Positions 49,658 to 62,064 of a DNA stretch of 64,000 nt are shown one piece after another. The notes beneath the pieces are model-generated. The model searched no databases and was not told where the DNA came from. It saw only the letters and a program-made list of their open reading frames with translations. Within the stretch, counting starts at the first letter, position 1; each line of letters starts with the position of its first letter. Position numbers and translations under genes: made by a program. Source of the stretch: Azolla caroliniana (Eukaryota > Polypodiophyta); assembly GCA_043228905.1 (NCBI GenBank), contig JBHGNT010000013.1, positions 13,702,001 to 13,766,000 on the forward strand, written 5' to 3'.

Positions 49658-51853
49658 ATGGCGTCCTCAAGCAATCAAGCGGGAGACCTCGAAATGATGA
49701 TGTTGATCGTCAAACAAATGATGAGATCTCGAGACAACGATGCGAGCTTTGAGAAGGCCGTCGACCGTGTCGTTGAGCTCGAGGGTCAATTTGATGGAAG
49801 GAACGTTACGAAGTTCCTTGACGCATACAAAAGGGAGATGAATCAAAGAGACATGTCTGAAGCACGTCAAATCGCAAGCTTCAAGAGAGTTGTTGCCAAC
49901 AACGTCCAAAGACGCGTCATCGAACTTCAAGAAGGTAAGACAACATGGTCTGAGTTTGACAAAACGATACTAGCGGAGTTCGCAACTGAAGACTCAACGA
50001 GGATGACTCGACATGCCCTGATCAAGTGGATAGAGAAGAAGAATAAGAAGATGAGCGCCTCGAGGGTGTACGACGAATTCAACTAGATGTTTAGTCGTCT
50101 CCGCAACACGAAACAAGTGTTGCTTGAAGTGGACAAGACTTTGTACTTCTTGAAGGCCGTGGACATGAAGGATAGACGGGAGTTGAGGACTCTTCTCGAA
50201 GACGATACCCAAGCAAATGGGCTTGTAGCGGACTGGATCGCGGTGAAGCGGGCATGCAATAGGCTCGACAAGCGTCGCCAATGGGTTGATGACACCGACT
50301 TGATGGGATCGACTACTACGGAGAAAGCAAGATCGTCGAAAGTAGCTGAGCCGCCAAGACAAAGTAACGTGGAAGAAAAGAAGATTGATGACGACATCAT
50401 CGAAGAGCTAGCGAAGAAGTTCGAGAAGGTCACGCTAGCCAACATGAATCGTCGGGGCCCTAAAGGAAAAGAACCCTTTAGATGCGTGTGGTGCGATAAC
50501 ATGGATCACATGAGAAGGGATTGTGCGAGCCTCCGAGAGGCGATCTGACAAAATATCGTATACATAGAGGACAACATGATCTGCTCGACTGAAACTCGAA
50601 GACCCCTATGGGTGAATTTCGGAAGAGGGGGAATGAAGAAATCTATGGAGGATGCCGATGTGACTCATGTGGATGCGATGCACTATGTTGCGTCGACTGG
50701 AATAAGAGTTGGGATAGACAAGACTAAAGCTGCTAGAGTGGGAGCAAAGTTTTGGACTTCCATTCTCGAATATGAGAAGAAGGGAAATGTCACTTCAAAC
50801 GAAGTAGAGCTTGCGGATCGAAGTGTGCAAAGTATAACCGGATGGTCGGATCCGGTGGATGACAACACCATACTCGCGGAGGTGATGTGCGACAACCACG
50901 AGGTGTTCGTCAAAGAAAAGAGAAAAAGAATAGAAGAGCAAGGTCCATCAAAAAGACATGAAACAAGGAATGCGAAAAAGAAGGAAGATGCGGAGACAAG
51001 TCGAGCTTTACAAATGGAGGAACGAGAATTAAGCCGAGAAGGAGAGCCGAGCGTACGAGTCGATGAAACCGTACGACCCATGAAAGTTGGTGTCGAAGAC
51101 CTCGCTCGGAGGACAAGGGCTATGCCTACCTATAAGCTAAGGTCGGACATAGAGCAGACGATGGACCTACAGAAGATTCTCGAAGAACGTGTTCTTGATA
51201 GCCACGTAACTTTGTCCTTGAGGGAATTGCTTGGCATTACGAAGGAGTTCCATGACACGATCGTGGACCTTGTAAAAAGAAAAAGACAACAATCGGACGA
51301 GGAAGAAGAGAAGCCGCAAAAAGCAAAAACGAATGCCATAACGATGGCAAGAGACGAAGTCGATGAGAATATGGTGGACAGCCACTACACTCGACCTCAT
51401 TGGGCACGAGTGACAACGGAGACGCCGGTGAAGATCGGGGAGAAGAAAGAGACCGTGGTAGCCTTGATCGACCACGGCTCGGAGATCAACCTCATGTCAA
51501 CCGACTTCTACAAAAAAGGAAGATGGCCAATCAATACAAATCACGGATGGAAGATTCGTGCGGCAACAAAGTCTACGGAGGACTTGTACAGAGCTTGTCC
51601 CAATGTCAAAGTCACGATCGGGGATGTGGAGATGGATCAACACTTCTTCATGCAAGAATTGGCATCGCATCCTGTCATCCTAGGACAATCGTATATCACA
51701 TCATCTCGGATGGAGACCAAAGTGTTCGATAATGGAGCAGCCTTCGCACAAATAAAGAGTCTTGACAACCAAAGATTGGTCCAATTCCTAACGGTGCGAG
51801 CCAATCATGAAAGGAATCGAGATAGTCTCGGAGGCAAATCGTCAGATTTTTAG
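49658..51853 (+). pseudogene. GypF2 gag-protease, two premature stops
   Basis: Starts at ATG 49658 and aligns with GypF1 gag from its ATG. CCHC knuckle CVWCDNMDHMRRDC (near 50487), protease LIDHGSEINLMS (near 51463). In-frame TAG at 50084-50086 and TGA at 50546-50548 (CGA in GypF1) interrupt it; no frameshift. The frame ends with TAG (51851-51853) at the position of the GypF1 TAA, again after GATTTT, which suggests a native gag-protease terminus. Confidence 0.82.
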
Positions 51854-52925
51854 AGCAGACTATTGAAGCATGGGGCACAAATAGTCCGAGCAATCACAAG
51901 ACCCCACAAGAAAGAAGAGTGCGTGGATTGCGAGGAGAAGCAACATGTGTCACACCTAGTGGCGCATGTAGACTTGTACTACCCAACAAGAAGGACAAGC
52001 GTCGGATACAAGAATTCGAGAAGATGCTCAGAAAGAAGAAAACATAATAGAAGAGGAGAGTTCGTGACTCATATTATGGAAGAAGCCTCATTTAACGACA
52101 CCATCGACGAAATCGAGGAAGTCGTGGACTTGAGCTATCTTCACGATCATTACGTGATTTCAGTTAACTCTGTCAACATGTATGCTATCATCGATGAATA
52201 CCGTCGTGGTATCTCGATGAAGGAAGCTGACATCAACATGAAATATAAAACGGTGGATAAGAAGATCAAGCCAGTTGCGGTTCCACTACTGGAAGATAGT
52301 TGGCAAAAGATGAAGGAAGTCGCTAACGATCCAAGTTTAAGAGATCCGAAGACGATAGGTCATCTCTTCACCAAAGAGACGAAGGGGAAGCTACGAGTTG
52401 GAAAGGAGGATTTCCTTCTCCCTGAAGAGGAGCGAATGTTTCGCGATATGCTTGAGAGACATGGGAAGCCTTTCGCATTCTTCCCACGAGAAATTGGATG
52501 TGCCGACCCAAAGGTTATAGAGCCGATGGTGATCTTCACGGTGCCTCATGTGCCTTGGAATTTGAAACCGATACCGGTTCCAAGAGCACACCTTCCAAAG
52601 CTGATCGAGCTCTTAAGGGAGAAGGTGAGTATGGGAATTCTAGAACCGTCGAACGCTCCTTATTCCAATAGGTGGTTCACGGTGCCGAAGAAGAATGGAT
52701 CATTGTGATTCATCCAAGATCTTCACCCTGTCAACAAGGTGACAATTCGAAATGCCGGAATTGGTCTGAGCGTGGATGAATTTGCCGAAGAGTTTGCGGG
52801 CCGGTCCATCTACTCCATTGGCGATCTCTACTCCGGATATGACCAATTCCAATTGGCGATCGACAGTCGGGACATTACAACCATGAGGACTCCAATCGAG
52901 CTTGTGCAGATGTGTACCTTACCCC
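51854..52925 (+). pseudogene. GypF2 RT region, truncated by Chr2
   Basis: Just after the gag-protease stop the -1 frame (FLEQTIEAWGTNSP) matches GypF1. From about 52065 the match is in the frame of gag, so small indels near 52045-52065 have moved the register. RT motifs: PVPRAHLPKLIELL, WFTVPKKNGSL, TGA at 52706-52708 (Arg in GypF1), GDLYSGYDQFQLA (52820). Broken at MCTLP by Chr2 at 52926. The FLDD motif and everything after it lie outside the window or are lost. Confidence 0.8.
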
Positions 52926-53366
52926 TGTCAGGAATAGTACTAAAACAGAGATGGAATTAGTACTAAGAATAGCAGTACTATTAGTACTAAGAGGACGGGA
53001 CTGTGTAAGATTCCCGAGAGAGGAAGTGAGAAGAGGAGAGAGAGAGAGAGATATCGAGAATGAGAGAGAGAGAGAGATGATGACAGCAGCTATATATTAT
53101 GTGAAAAGATAAGTACAAGCGGCTAAGAGGCTTAAGACTGGCGTTGAACCAATTTGGTTCAAAACAATGCCTTGTGCCTCCTTTTATAGTGTTTTTAGGA
53201 ATAATCCTGAAGCTTCTAGAATGTTCCAGAGAGATCTGGAATATACATCAATTTTCTATGATAAAGTATAAATGAAAATAATATCCTACAAAATACAATT
53301 CATAATCTAATGGTAAGAGCTCGACCCATGTAGCATAAAGTCATGGGTTCAAGTCTTGCCATGACA
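52926..53366 (-). repeat. Chr2 3' LTR
   Basis: 441 bp, plus-strand TGTCAGGAATAG...GCCATGACA, with TATAAAA (minus) near 53190 and the tRNA-like module at 53300-53366 (A-box-like TAATCTAATGG, B-box-like GGTTCAAGTCT). The acceptor-like stem is partly decayed compared with Chr1. Confidence 0.9.
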
Positions 53367-53377
53367 CTATCTCCCCC

Positions 53378-56328
53378 TTAAAGACGACGAGTGGAACGAG
53401 TCGGCGCTAATTGTGGACCGGGTTTGTCCGGATACTTTCGGTGGAAATCAGCAAGAAGATCTTGTGCATTGGCAACATTCTCGACGGGTTCCCAAGTACG
53501 TTCGCTCGGACTATAACCGAGCCAATCGACCAAGTAATAAAGTTTGTTGCGAACAAGTTTGGAATCGAGGATGGCAGCAACTTCATACTCCGGGCCGGCG
53601 TCCAACTCCAGCGAGGGCGGCGGTGGTGTCACACGATCGGGAATGGTGTTTGCTTTATAAGGTTCAAGAAGAGAACAATGGAAAACCGGATGTATCTGAA
53701 GCTGCGGAGGGAGATCCAGGCGGAAGGTGACATCATTAATCTTCCCCGTAATACGGAAAGGACCGAGTCGTCGATAATCCAACTTGTCGCACGGTCGAGT
53801 AGTCTTGATGTGACGATGTAAGAGCCATACTCGATCTCCGATGGCAAAAGAGGAGGGAATCCGATGACGATCCGCATAAGTCTTTTGTGTGTGTTGAGCA
53901 TGACGAAGGTGAGTAGAGAGATCCATCTGGATCTTGCGTAGCCTCTCCAAATGGTCCTCGGCACGAGGGTTGGTAGGTAGCTCCGGAGTGTCGATCACCG
54001 ACCAGCGAGGATGGAAACCGGTATAAGCGAGAAATGGGGAGACCCGAGTCGAGGAGTGAATAGCATTATTATACGCAAACTCCGCAAAGTGGAGAATCTC
54101 GGCCCAATCGTCCTGTTGATAACTCAGGAAACACCGGAGATATTGCTCCAACGTTTGGTTTGTTCGTTCTGCCTGTCCGTCAGTTTGAGGATGGTAGCCG
54201 GAGGAGAGGTTGCAGGAGACCTTGAGCATCCTGAAGAGATGCTGCCAAAATTTGGAGACAAATTGCGGGCCTCGGTCACTGATAATACTGTCTGGTAGGC
54301 CATGATGCCGAAATACCTCACGCATAACAAGAGCGGCAGTTTCCTCGCTAGTGATGGCTTTAGTACATGGCACAAAATGTGCCATCTTCGTATATCGATC
54401 GACGACGATTAGGATAGCATCGAACCCCTTCGAGACCGGCAGATCTGTAATAAAATCAAGACAAATAGACTGCCATGGCTTACTTGGAATTGGTAAAGGT
54501 TCCAACAAGCCATATGGATGGTGTCGTGGCATCTTTGCTCGGCAGCAAGCATCACAAGTCCGAACGTAGTCGTCGACAAAACGGCGCATGTGGGGCCACC
54601 AAAAAGATCGTTGCACTAACTCCAACGTCTTGGTACTACCGAAATGTCCCGCCGTATGGGTGTCGTGACAATGTTGGACAATTTGAAGGCGACAGGAGCA
54701 ATCGGGGACATATACGCGCTTTTTAAAGAATAACAAACCATCATGATATTCGAATTGTCGGTAGTCAATACCTGGTTGTTGAGACTGAGAACAGGATGCC
54801 CGAGAAGTATCAATGTGCGCCAGGATGTCTTGAGCAAAACTATCCGTCTTCAAGGTTGCACGTATGTCATCGGTAATCCGTGAATCCATCGGGGTGTGAA
54901 AAATCCACGTCGTGTGCAGTCGTGTTGGTCCCAAGATTACTTGCTTTTGATTATCAAATGTTGCGTCACCAGGACGAGGTGCAAGATATGAACGCCGTGA
55001 TAGTGCATCTGCTTTTCCTTGCTGCTTCCCCGGTCGATATGTGATTTTGAAGTTGAAACGCGTGAGGAATTGCGCCCACCGAGCTTGCCGTCGATTTAGT
55101 ACGCGAGCGTTCTGAAAATAAGCAAGATTTTTATGATCGCTAAAGACAATGACCTGATGTGGAGAGCCCTCTAAGAAATGCCGCCATTGTACAAATGAAT
55201 CCACGATGGCTAATAACTCCTTGTCATGTATTTCGTAGTTGATTTCTGCGACATTGAATTTGCGCGAATGGAAAGCCACCGGATGCAACTCTTCTTTATC
55301 GCCTTGTTGAGAAAGGATGCTACCGAGGGCGAAATCTGATGCGTCGGCCTCCATGATGAATGGTTTGCTTGTATCCACATGAGCTAGAATCGGTGTTGAT
55401 GTAAAGGCTTTCTTAAGATGCCGAAAAGCCATATCTGCTTCGATGGACCAAAGAAATGCTTGGCCCTTCTTCGTAAGTTGTGTGAGAGGTAAAATAATCT
55501 TCGAGTAATCCTGTATAAACTTACGGTAGAAGTTAGCAAAGCCTAGAAAACATTGTACATCTCGTACCGACCGTGGAATTTGCCACTCTAGTACAGTTTG
55601 GATTTTAGCTGGATCCATGGCGATGCCCTTTGAGGAGATGACGTAGCCTAGAAATTCCACTTGCTTGCAGTCAAAGCTACATTTCTCTAGCTTGGCATAA
55701 AGACCATTCTCGCGGAGTCGCTTTAGTACTAATAGTACATGAGAATCGTGCTCTTCCTGGGTCTTCGAATAAATCAACAGATCATCCAGATAAATGATCA
55801 AACAGATATCCAAGAGGTCTCTGAATATATCATTTGCCATGTGTTGGAAGATTGCGGGTGCATTGGTTAGGCCAAACGGCATAACAGTATACTCGAAATG
55901 CCCATACCGCGTGCGAAAAGCGGTCTTCCACTCATCTCCCGGTCGGATCCGCACGAGATTATACGCTCCTCGTAGGTCGATTTTAGTAAAAAACTTGGCA
56001 CCATTAACTCGCTCTAAAAGACTTGATATAAGAGGAAGTGCATACCTATTCCGGGTGGTGACTTTATTCAATCCGCGGTAATCAACGACAAGACGAAGTG
56101 AGCCATCTTTCTTCTTGACAAAGAAGATGGGTGCACCGGCCGGAGATTTCGAATGACGGATGAACCCGCTTGCCAAGTTCTCCTCTATGTAGGCTCGAAG
56201 GACTTCTAACTCGGTGGGTGACAAGTTGTAAATTGGTCCCCAAGGTGGCTCGGTTCCTGGTTGTAAATCGATGGGACAGTCATAGGGACGGTGATGAGGA
56301 AGGGTACCGGCTTTTACCTTGTCAAATA
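53378..56328 (-). CDS. Chr2 pol, C-terminal part (RT to chromodomain)
   Basis: Open for 980 codons from the Cop6 insertion point to its stop. RT with IIYLDDLLIYS (near 55775), RNase H EADASDFALGSIL (near 55330), integrase zinc finger and DDE core (LDFITDLPVSKG, DRGPQFVSKFW, DGQAERTNQT), and chromodomain near the C-terminus (YYLVDWLGYSPSERTWEP, 53480-53530). No premature stop. Joins to 62537-63160 at the AAATA duplication (YADVF followed by DKVKAGTL, as in Chr1). Confidence 0.9.
56324..56328 (+). repeat. Target-site duplication of Cop6, left copy (AAATA)
   Basis: AAATA, repeated at 62537-62541. Confidence 0.93.
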
Positions 56329-56603
56329 TGTTAAGAAAACGTGAAGAAAGCACTCGGGCTCTTCTTTTGTATGCGCGGCGGATCGTAGTGTGTTGGATCG
56401 TTAGCGTGCTCTAAACAGACAGAGAAAGGAAAGGGGACTTACCTCTGTAGTAGCAAAATGGTTTTCTTCTATTACATGTAGAGCTCAACTTGCTCTCGTC
56501 AGTCTTCTGGTCTCTCACTCTCTCAGAGTTCTCTACTCACTATTCTCTGTTTTTTCTTACTACTACTCTCTTACTTTTTACCTAAGTAATAAGTTACTTA
56601 CGT

Positions 56604-57372
56604 TGTCGTAGTGTATTTTGTACACTACGTGAAAAACTTATAAAGTACCAATTTAATAAATATGAATAAATAGTAGAAAATATTAAAATTTATATAACAT
56701 GCATAGGGCAAGATTCGAACCTTGCACCTCCATGTTAATAATGTAATGTCTTACCATTACACTAGCATTTCATTTGTGTTTAAAAATAGATGTTCCACAT
56801 AGAAAGCTTAGTTCACCTAGGATAAACTTTAGTTAAAAGAAAACGCATGCTAAAAGAAAAAGCTACACATGCACATCTAGCGTGCATGAACGCTATAGTT
56901 GATAAAAAAAACGCACAAGTTAGAAAAAGCATGATCACTTTAGATAAAGCATATAGTCTATCTATAGGAAAAGCATGGAGTCTATAGTTAGAAAAAAAAA
57001 AAGCATGGACTCCCTCATCACTACATAAGGATGGGGAGCACAATGTAATAGGTGTGTGAAATATTTGGAAATTGGATATATTTCCGAAAACACCAACCGA
57101 TTAATATAATCGTGGGATTCACGAAAATAATATAATCTATACTTGTGGGATTCACAAGTTTCTTATATCTTTCTTTCAATCTAAATACATATTCTTATCT
57201 AAATATTGATTAATCGAATACAATACACTCGTGGGATTCACGAAATTTCTATCTCTCTTTGTAATAATCTATTCATTACTAGCCTCAACTCATATTCTTC
57301 TTTCTCCTAGTCCAAAACCTCAGTGGTTCCCACCCGACTCACGCAAACGATCCGGAGCCGAAAGGCACGACA
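56604..57372 (+). mobile_element. Solo LTR of the GypF group with ACGT duplication
   Basis: 769 bp, TGTCGTAGTG...GGCACGACA, flanked by ACGT at 56600-56603 and 57373-57376. The uninterrupted site is seen in the other Cop6 LTR (CTTACGTATGCAGC near 62335), proving a 4-bp target duplication. Shares with GypF1 the CATCACTA(C/T)ATAAGGATGGGGAGCACA block, GTGGGATTCACGA repeats and U5. Confidence 0.95.
56705..56770 (-). other. tRNA-like module in solo GypF LTR, antisense
   Basis: The best preserved of the GypF modules: minus-strand A-box TAGTGTAATGG (56754-56764, fits TRGYNNARNGG) and B-box GGTTCGAATC (56712-56721), T-arm-like GCAAG/CTTGC pairing. Confidence 0.65.
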
Positions 57373-57376
57373 ACGT

Positions 57377-57490
57377 ATGCAGCTAATTAGCTGCCTGTAG
57401 CTAATTAGCTGTCAGTAGCTAATTAGTTGTCAGTCGTTAAATAGCTGTCAGTAGCTAATTAGTTGTTTCTCCTTTATGTTCACAAGTAGC
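57377..57490. repeat. 18-bp minisatellite of Cop6 LTR
   Basis: Imperfect AGCTAATTAGCTGTCAGT units; one more unit in the right LTR (62340-62450). Not CRISPR-like: no spacers. Confidence 0.85.
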
Positions 57491-57555
57491 TAAATAGCTA
57501 CTATAGCTTATTTCCTAATAAGCATCACATACCATGTTGAGCTTGCTTCTCAACA

Positions 57556-57568
57556 CTCCCCCTCAAGC
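57556..57568 (-). other. Cop6 polypurine tract (minus strand)
   Basis: GCTTGAGGGGGAG, same as Cop5. Confidence 0.9.
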
Positions 57569-57573
57569 TCAAC

Positions 57574-60500
57574 TTATCCTTTCTTGGGGTTATCTACCAC
57601 TTCTTTTCCATGATGCTTTTCAGCCATCATATCAGTGTCTACAACTCCCATAATGTTCCGAAACTGTGTATGCTTTTCCACACTCAATCCCTTTGTGAGA
57701 ATATCAGCAACCTGCTGATTTGTATTCACATACACCAGATCAACTTCTCCTTCAATCACTTTTTCTCTAACAAAGTGATAATGCACTTCAATGTGCTTTG
57801 TTCTTGCATGGAACACTGGGTTTTTTGCAAGCTGAATGTTGCTCATGTTGTCACACCAAATTGTGACAGTACCATCTATATACTCTCCCAAATCAGCAAG
57901 CAATCTTCTGATCCATACCTCTTCACAAGTGGCTATGGCAGCTCCTCTGTACTCGGCTTCAGTACTAGTCAATGCAACAATAGCTTGTTTCTTGCTACTC
58001 CATGAAATACCTGCACTTCCCAATGTAAATATATATCCACTTGTGGATCTTCTATCTGTTTGGCTTCCAGCCCAATCAACATCTGTATATCCTTCTAGAT
58101 TTATGTCCAAATCAGCCCTGTAAAACAATCCATAGTTTTGAGTAGCTTTTACATACCTCAGAATTCTTCTAATGCAATCCAAATGCAGCTTTGTTGGCTA
58201 TTGCATAAATTGGCTGACTAATCCAACTGCATAACTCAAATCAGGTCTTGTTATGGTCAAATAAATAAGGCTGCCCACCATAGACCTGTACATGTTTACA
58301 TCTTCTATCTTGGCTCCCAAATCAGCCCTCAACTTGCAGTTTTTATCAAGTGGTACAGCAATAGGTTTGCATCCAAGCATACCATACTTTTTCAACATAG
58401 TTGTTGCATACTGTTTTTGCAACATACATATACCACTTTCAGATCTGATGATTTCAATACCAAGAAAATATCTCAGATCTCCCAAATCTTTCATATGAAA
58501 CTGCATTTCCAGATTTTTTTCCAACTTTCTTATTTCATCCACGGAATCTCCTCCAATAATCAAATCATCTACATAAATCAGAATAATAACGATGCAATCA
58601 TTTTCACTTTTTACATACAAAGAAGGATCAGCTTTTGACATTTTGAAACCAAGATTTTTCAGAGAATCTGAAAGTTCTCTGTGCCATGCTCTTGGTGCCT
58701 GTTTCAGTCCATAGAGAGCTTTTTTCAGCTTACATACATAATCAGGATGTTTCTTATCTTCAAAACCTGGTGGTTGACTCATATACACTTCTTCTTCCAA
58801 GTTACCATGTAAAAAAGCATTTTTTACATCCATGTGATGCAAAATCCATTTTCTGGCTGCTCCTACAGCAAGTAGTGTTCTCAAGGTTGCCATCTTTGCA
58901 ACCGGTGCAAAAGTCTCATCATAATCAATCCCTTGCATCTGAGCATATCCTTTTGCAACCAATCTTGCTTTATGTCTACTTACATTCCCATTGGAGTCAT
59001 GCTTTGTCTTGTAGACCCATTTGCAGCCTACCACATTTTTCTCTTTTGGTAACTTCACTAAATCCCACGTTTTGTTCTCAGCCAATGCATCAATCTCTTC
59101 TTGCATTGCATCCATCCATTTCTTCTCAGATTTTGCTTCTTCAAAGCTGTTTGGGTCAGGGATCTGTACCACCTTAGACATATATGCATAGTGCATAGCC
59201 ATATATGTATCATACCCAAATCTTTCCACAGTCTTTTTCTCTCTATCTGATCTTCTCAGTTTCTGATTTGCATTCTTTATTGCCTTTTCCATACCAGGGA
59301 TTTTCATTTCCTGTATTCCAAGGAAATCATCCAAAGACATATCTGAATCTTCATCTTCCATGTTTTTTGATAGGTCATCCGGGATTTCATACTCTGGCAT
59401 TTTCTGTTTTCCTTTTTTGTCATCAGATTTTTTCTGTCCAGTTTTTCCACTCCATGAATTTGAATCAGATTTACCATCTGAGCTTTTTGATGGTCCAGAA
59501 CATTCTGTTGATGTTGGACTTTGTTGTCCAACCTTGTCTCCATCTCTGTGACAGTCTTCTACATTTTCTGATCTGTCTTTGTCTTCATTTTGACAGTCTT
59601 CATCAGTCTCTAGATTCTGTTTTGGGCTGTACCAACTAGCCAACTCATCAAATATCACATCTCGACTTGTCACAATCTTTTTAGTCACAGGGTTATAACA
59701 TCTGTACCCTTTTTGTTCTTCTGAATATCCAACAAAGATACATTTTTCTGCTTTTGGATCCAACTTACTTCTTACTTCTGCAGGCACATGTACATATGCA
59801 AGGCATCCAAACACTTTCAAGTGTTGTAAGCTAGGCTTCCTGCCATAAAAACACTCTTCAGGAGTTGCCTCATGTACTCCTGATGTAATACATCTATTTA
59901 AAATGTAATTTGCTGTATTTACAGCTTCTGCCCAATAGTATAATGGCATGTTCTTCTCAGTCATCATTGCCCTTGCTATGTTCACCAAAGTTCTGTTTTT
60001 CCTCTCAGCAACTCCATTTTGCTGTGGAGTATATCGGCATGTGAACTGTCTTCTTATTCCCTGATTACACAAAAAATCAGAAAATTCATTGGAGAAATAC
60101 TCTCCTCCTCCATCAGATCTTAAACATTTTATTCTTGTACCTGCCTGCTTTTCTACCATGCATTTAAACTTACGAAAACAGTCAAATACTTCACTTTTCT
60201 CCTTCATGAAGTACACCCATGTCTTCCGTGAACAATCATCAATAAATGTAACATAAAATATGCATCCACCAATAGATGCATTCTTTGTTGGTCCCCATAC
60301 ATCTGTATGTACCAAATCCAACAGATTTTTGCTTACATGTCTCTCATGAGGGAATGGCAACCTGTTTTGCTTACCATATTGACATGCTTCACATACTTTT
60401 CCCATTTCACACTTTTTCAAGTTTGGCAGTCCAGCCACTGCATCTTTTCTCAACATATTCTTTAATGTTTGCATACTTATATGGCCAATCCTTTTATGCC

Positions 60501-61920
60501 ACATTTCCACATCTGAGATTACACTCGTTCCATTTGCAAACATGGCTGAAAACTGTTTGGGCATTTCTACATCCAAGATAAACATTCTTCCTTGTCTCTT
60601 CCCTTTTGCAATGAGCTTCCCATTCTTTTCTATATAGCATCCACTTTGCTTAAACTTCACTTGCATACCTTGCTCTACAATCTGTCCAACAGAAATCAGA
60701 TTCTTAGCAAGGTTTGGAACATGCATCACATTCAACATATACTTGGTTTTTCCTCTTTCTTCCCACAATGGGATATCTCCAACATGTTTTATTTGGTGAG
60801 TTGTGTCATCACCTGTTTGTACATAACCAGGAACCTCTGGTTCTCTTAAACTCTCAAACCAATTTGCATGTCCAGTCATATGGTTAGATGCCCCCGAGTC
60901 TACATACCACGTAAACTCTTCATTACATTTCTGTGAGCTTTCAGCCACTGCTGCTATCTCATGTTGCACTACAAAAACACCTTCCTTTTCACAATCCTCA
61001 CTAGTAGAGGCATAGTTACTCTGTTGTCCTTTTCCTCTTTTCTCATCATTTTGTTTCTAGTAACATTCAGCCTGTGTATGGCCTGGTTTACCACAATACC
61101 AGCAGCCGTCATCATTTACATAAGTTTGCTTACCTCTACCTCGGTTGCTCCCCCTGCCTCTGTTGTTGTTTCCTCCTCTATGAGCTTGTTGTCCTCTTCC
61201 TTGAAAGCCATTATTATTGGTTCTTCCTGAGCCAAATCTTCCATGGCCTCTTCCTCGGCCTCTTCCGGCATTATTATAGAGGGCTTGCCCCTCGTTCTCT
61301 GAGTTTCCTTTATTTGCATCATCCATCTGATTCCTTTCCTCTACCACAAGCATTGAGACCAGATCTGAAAAACTTGGGATACTATCCCTTGTGAGCATAG
61401 AAGTTTTAAAACTCTTGTATTGAGGTCCTAAGCCTCTTAAGCATATTTCCACTTTGTCATCATCTTCTATCTTCACATTGATAGAAGCAAGTGATTCACA
61501 TATACTCTTGATTTTTAGGGCATATTCATTTATTGACATTTTACCTTTCTCCAAGGTATTTAGCTCAGTCTTTAACTGGAGCTTTCTAGCCTTTGTGTTC
61601 ACAGCAAACAGTTTTACCAAGTTGTCCCAAGCTTCTTTTGGGAGCATAGCATCTTGTATATGCCCAAGCATTGAATCTGAGATGCTGAGTGATAGCCAAT
61701 GCATTACTTTCCTTGCCCCTTGATTCCAATCTTTAAATGCCTTAATATGTGCAGCTGTTGCATTCTCTTCTGGGATCTCTAGAGCCTCTTCTAGGTCTCC
61801 TTCAATGTAATCCCAGTATCCTTTCCCCATCAGAAAGTTTGTCATTCTGAATTTCCACGCCGGGAAATTGTTTTTATCTAATTTCTCTGTGACCATTTGG
61901 CCTACATTCTCTGCAGCCAT
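57574..61920 (-). pseudogene. Cop6 gag-pol polyprotein, one register with TAG stops
   Basis: ATG at 61920 opens a frame of 1449 codons. Gag (WKFRMTNFLMGKGYWDYIEG), zinc knuckle CWYCGKPGHTQAEC (near 61100), TAG at 61057-61059 between gag and protease, protease WYVDSGASNHMTG (60905), pre-integrase MWHKRIGHIS, integrase core (LVHTDVWGP; GVAERKNRTLV), RT with LIYVDDLIIGG (near 58575), TAG at 58198-58200 after LVSQFMQ, RNase H ending FHARTKHIEVHYHFVRE, TAA at 57574-57576. Beyond the TAA the frame still reads VELEGEC with TGA in the LTR, the native end. No frameshift. With so few stops it is the best preserved copia copy. Confidence 0.9.
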
Positions 61921-62052
61921 TTTTTTCCTTCCAAAAAACCAGGGTTTTGCTTTAGTTACTTCAACAAGTAACTTTCTGATTTCTGATCAGCAACCAGAGA
62001 AATAACTTTCTCAGATTAAGGCACTGCTATACTCTTCCTTACGAGCTACTCC

Positions 62053-62064
62053 GCTCTGATACCA
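62053..62064 (-). other. Primer-binding site of Cop6 (tRNA-Met type)
   Basis: Minus-strand TGGTATCAGAGC adjoining the 5' LTR. Confidence 0.95.

Larger units (their letters stand above)
56329..57555 (-). repeat. Cop6 3' LTR, split by a solo GypF LTR
   Basis: 454 bp once the insert and one ACGT are removed, 18 bp shorter than the 5' LTR because it has one fewer unit of an AGCTAATTAGCTGTCAGT minisatellite. Confidence 0.93.

Noticed and set aside
57377-57490. CRISPR-like array
   Set aside because: Contiguous 18-bp minisatellite without spacers, inside a plant copia LTR.
61057-61059. Programmed readthrough of TAG between Cop6 gag and protease
   Set aside because: Tempting because both sides are in frame, but a second TAG (58198) and a TAA occur in the same copy and other copia copies show random stops; simple mutation is more likely.
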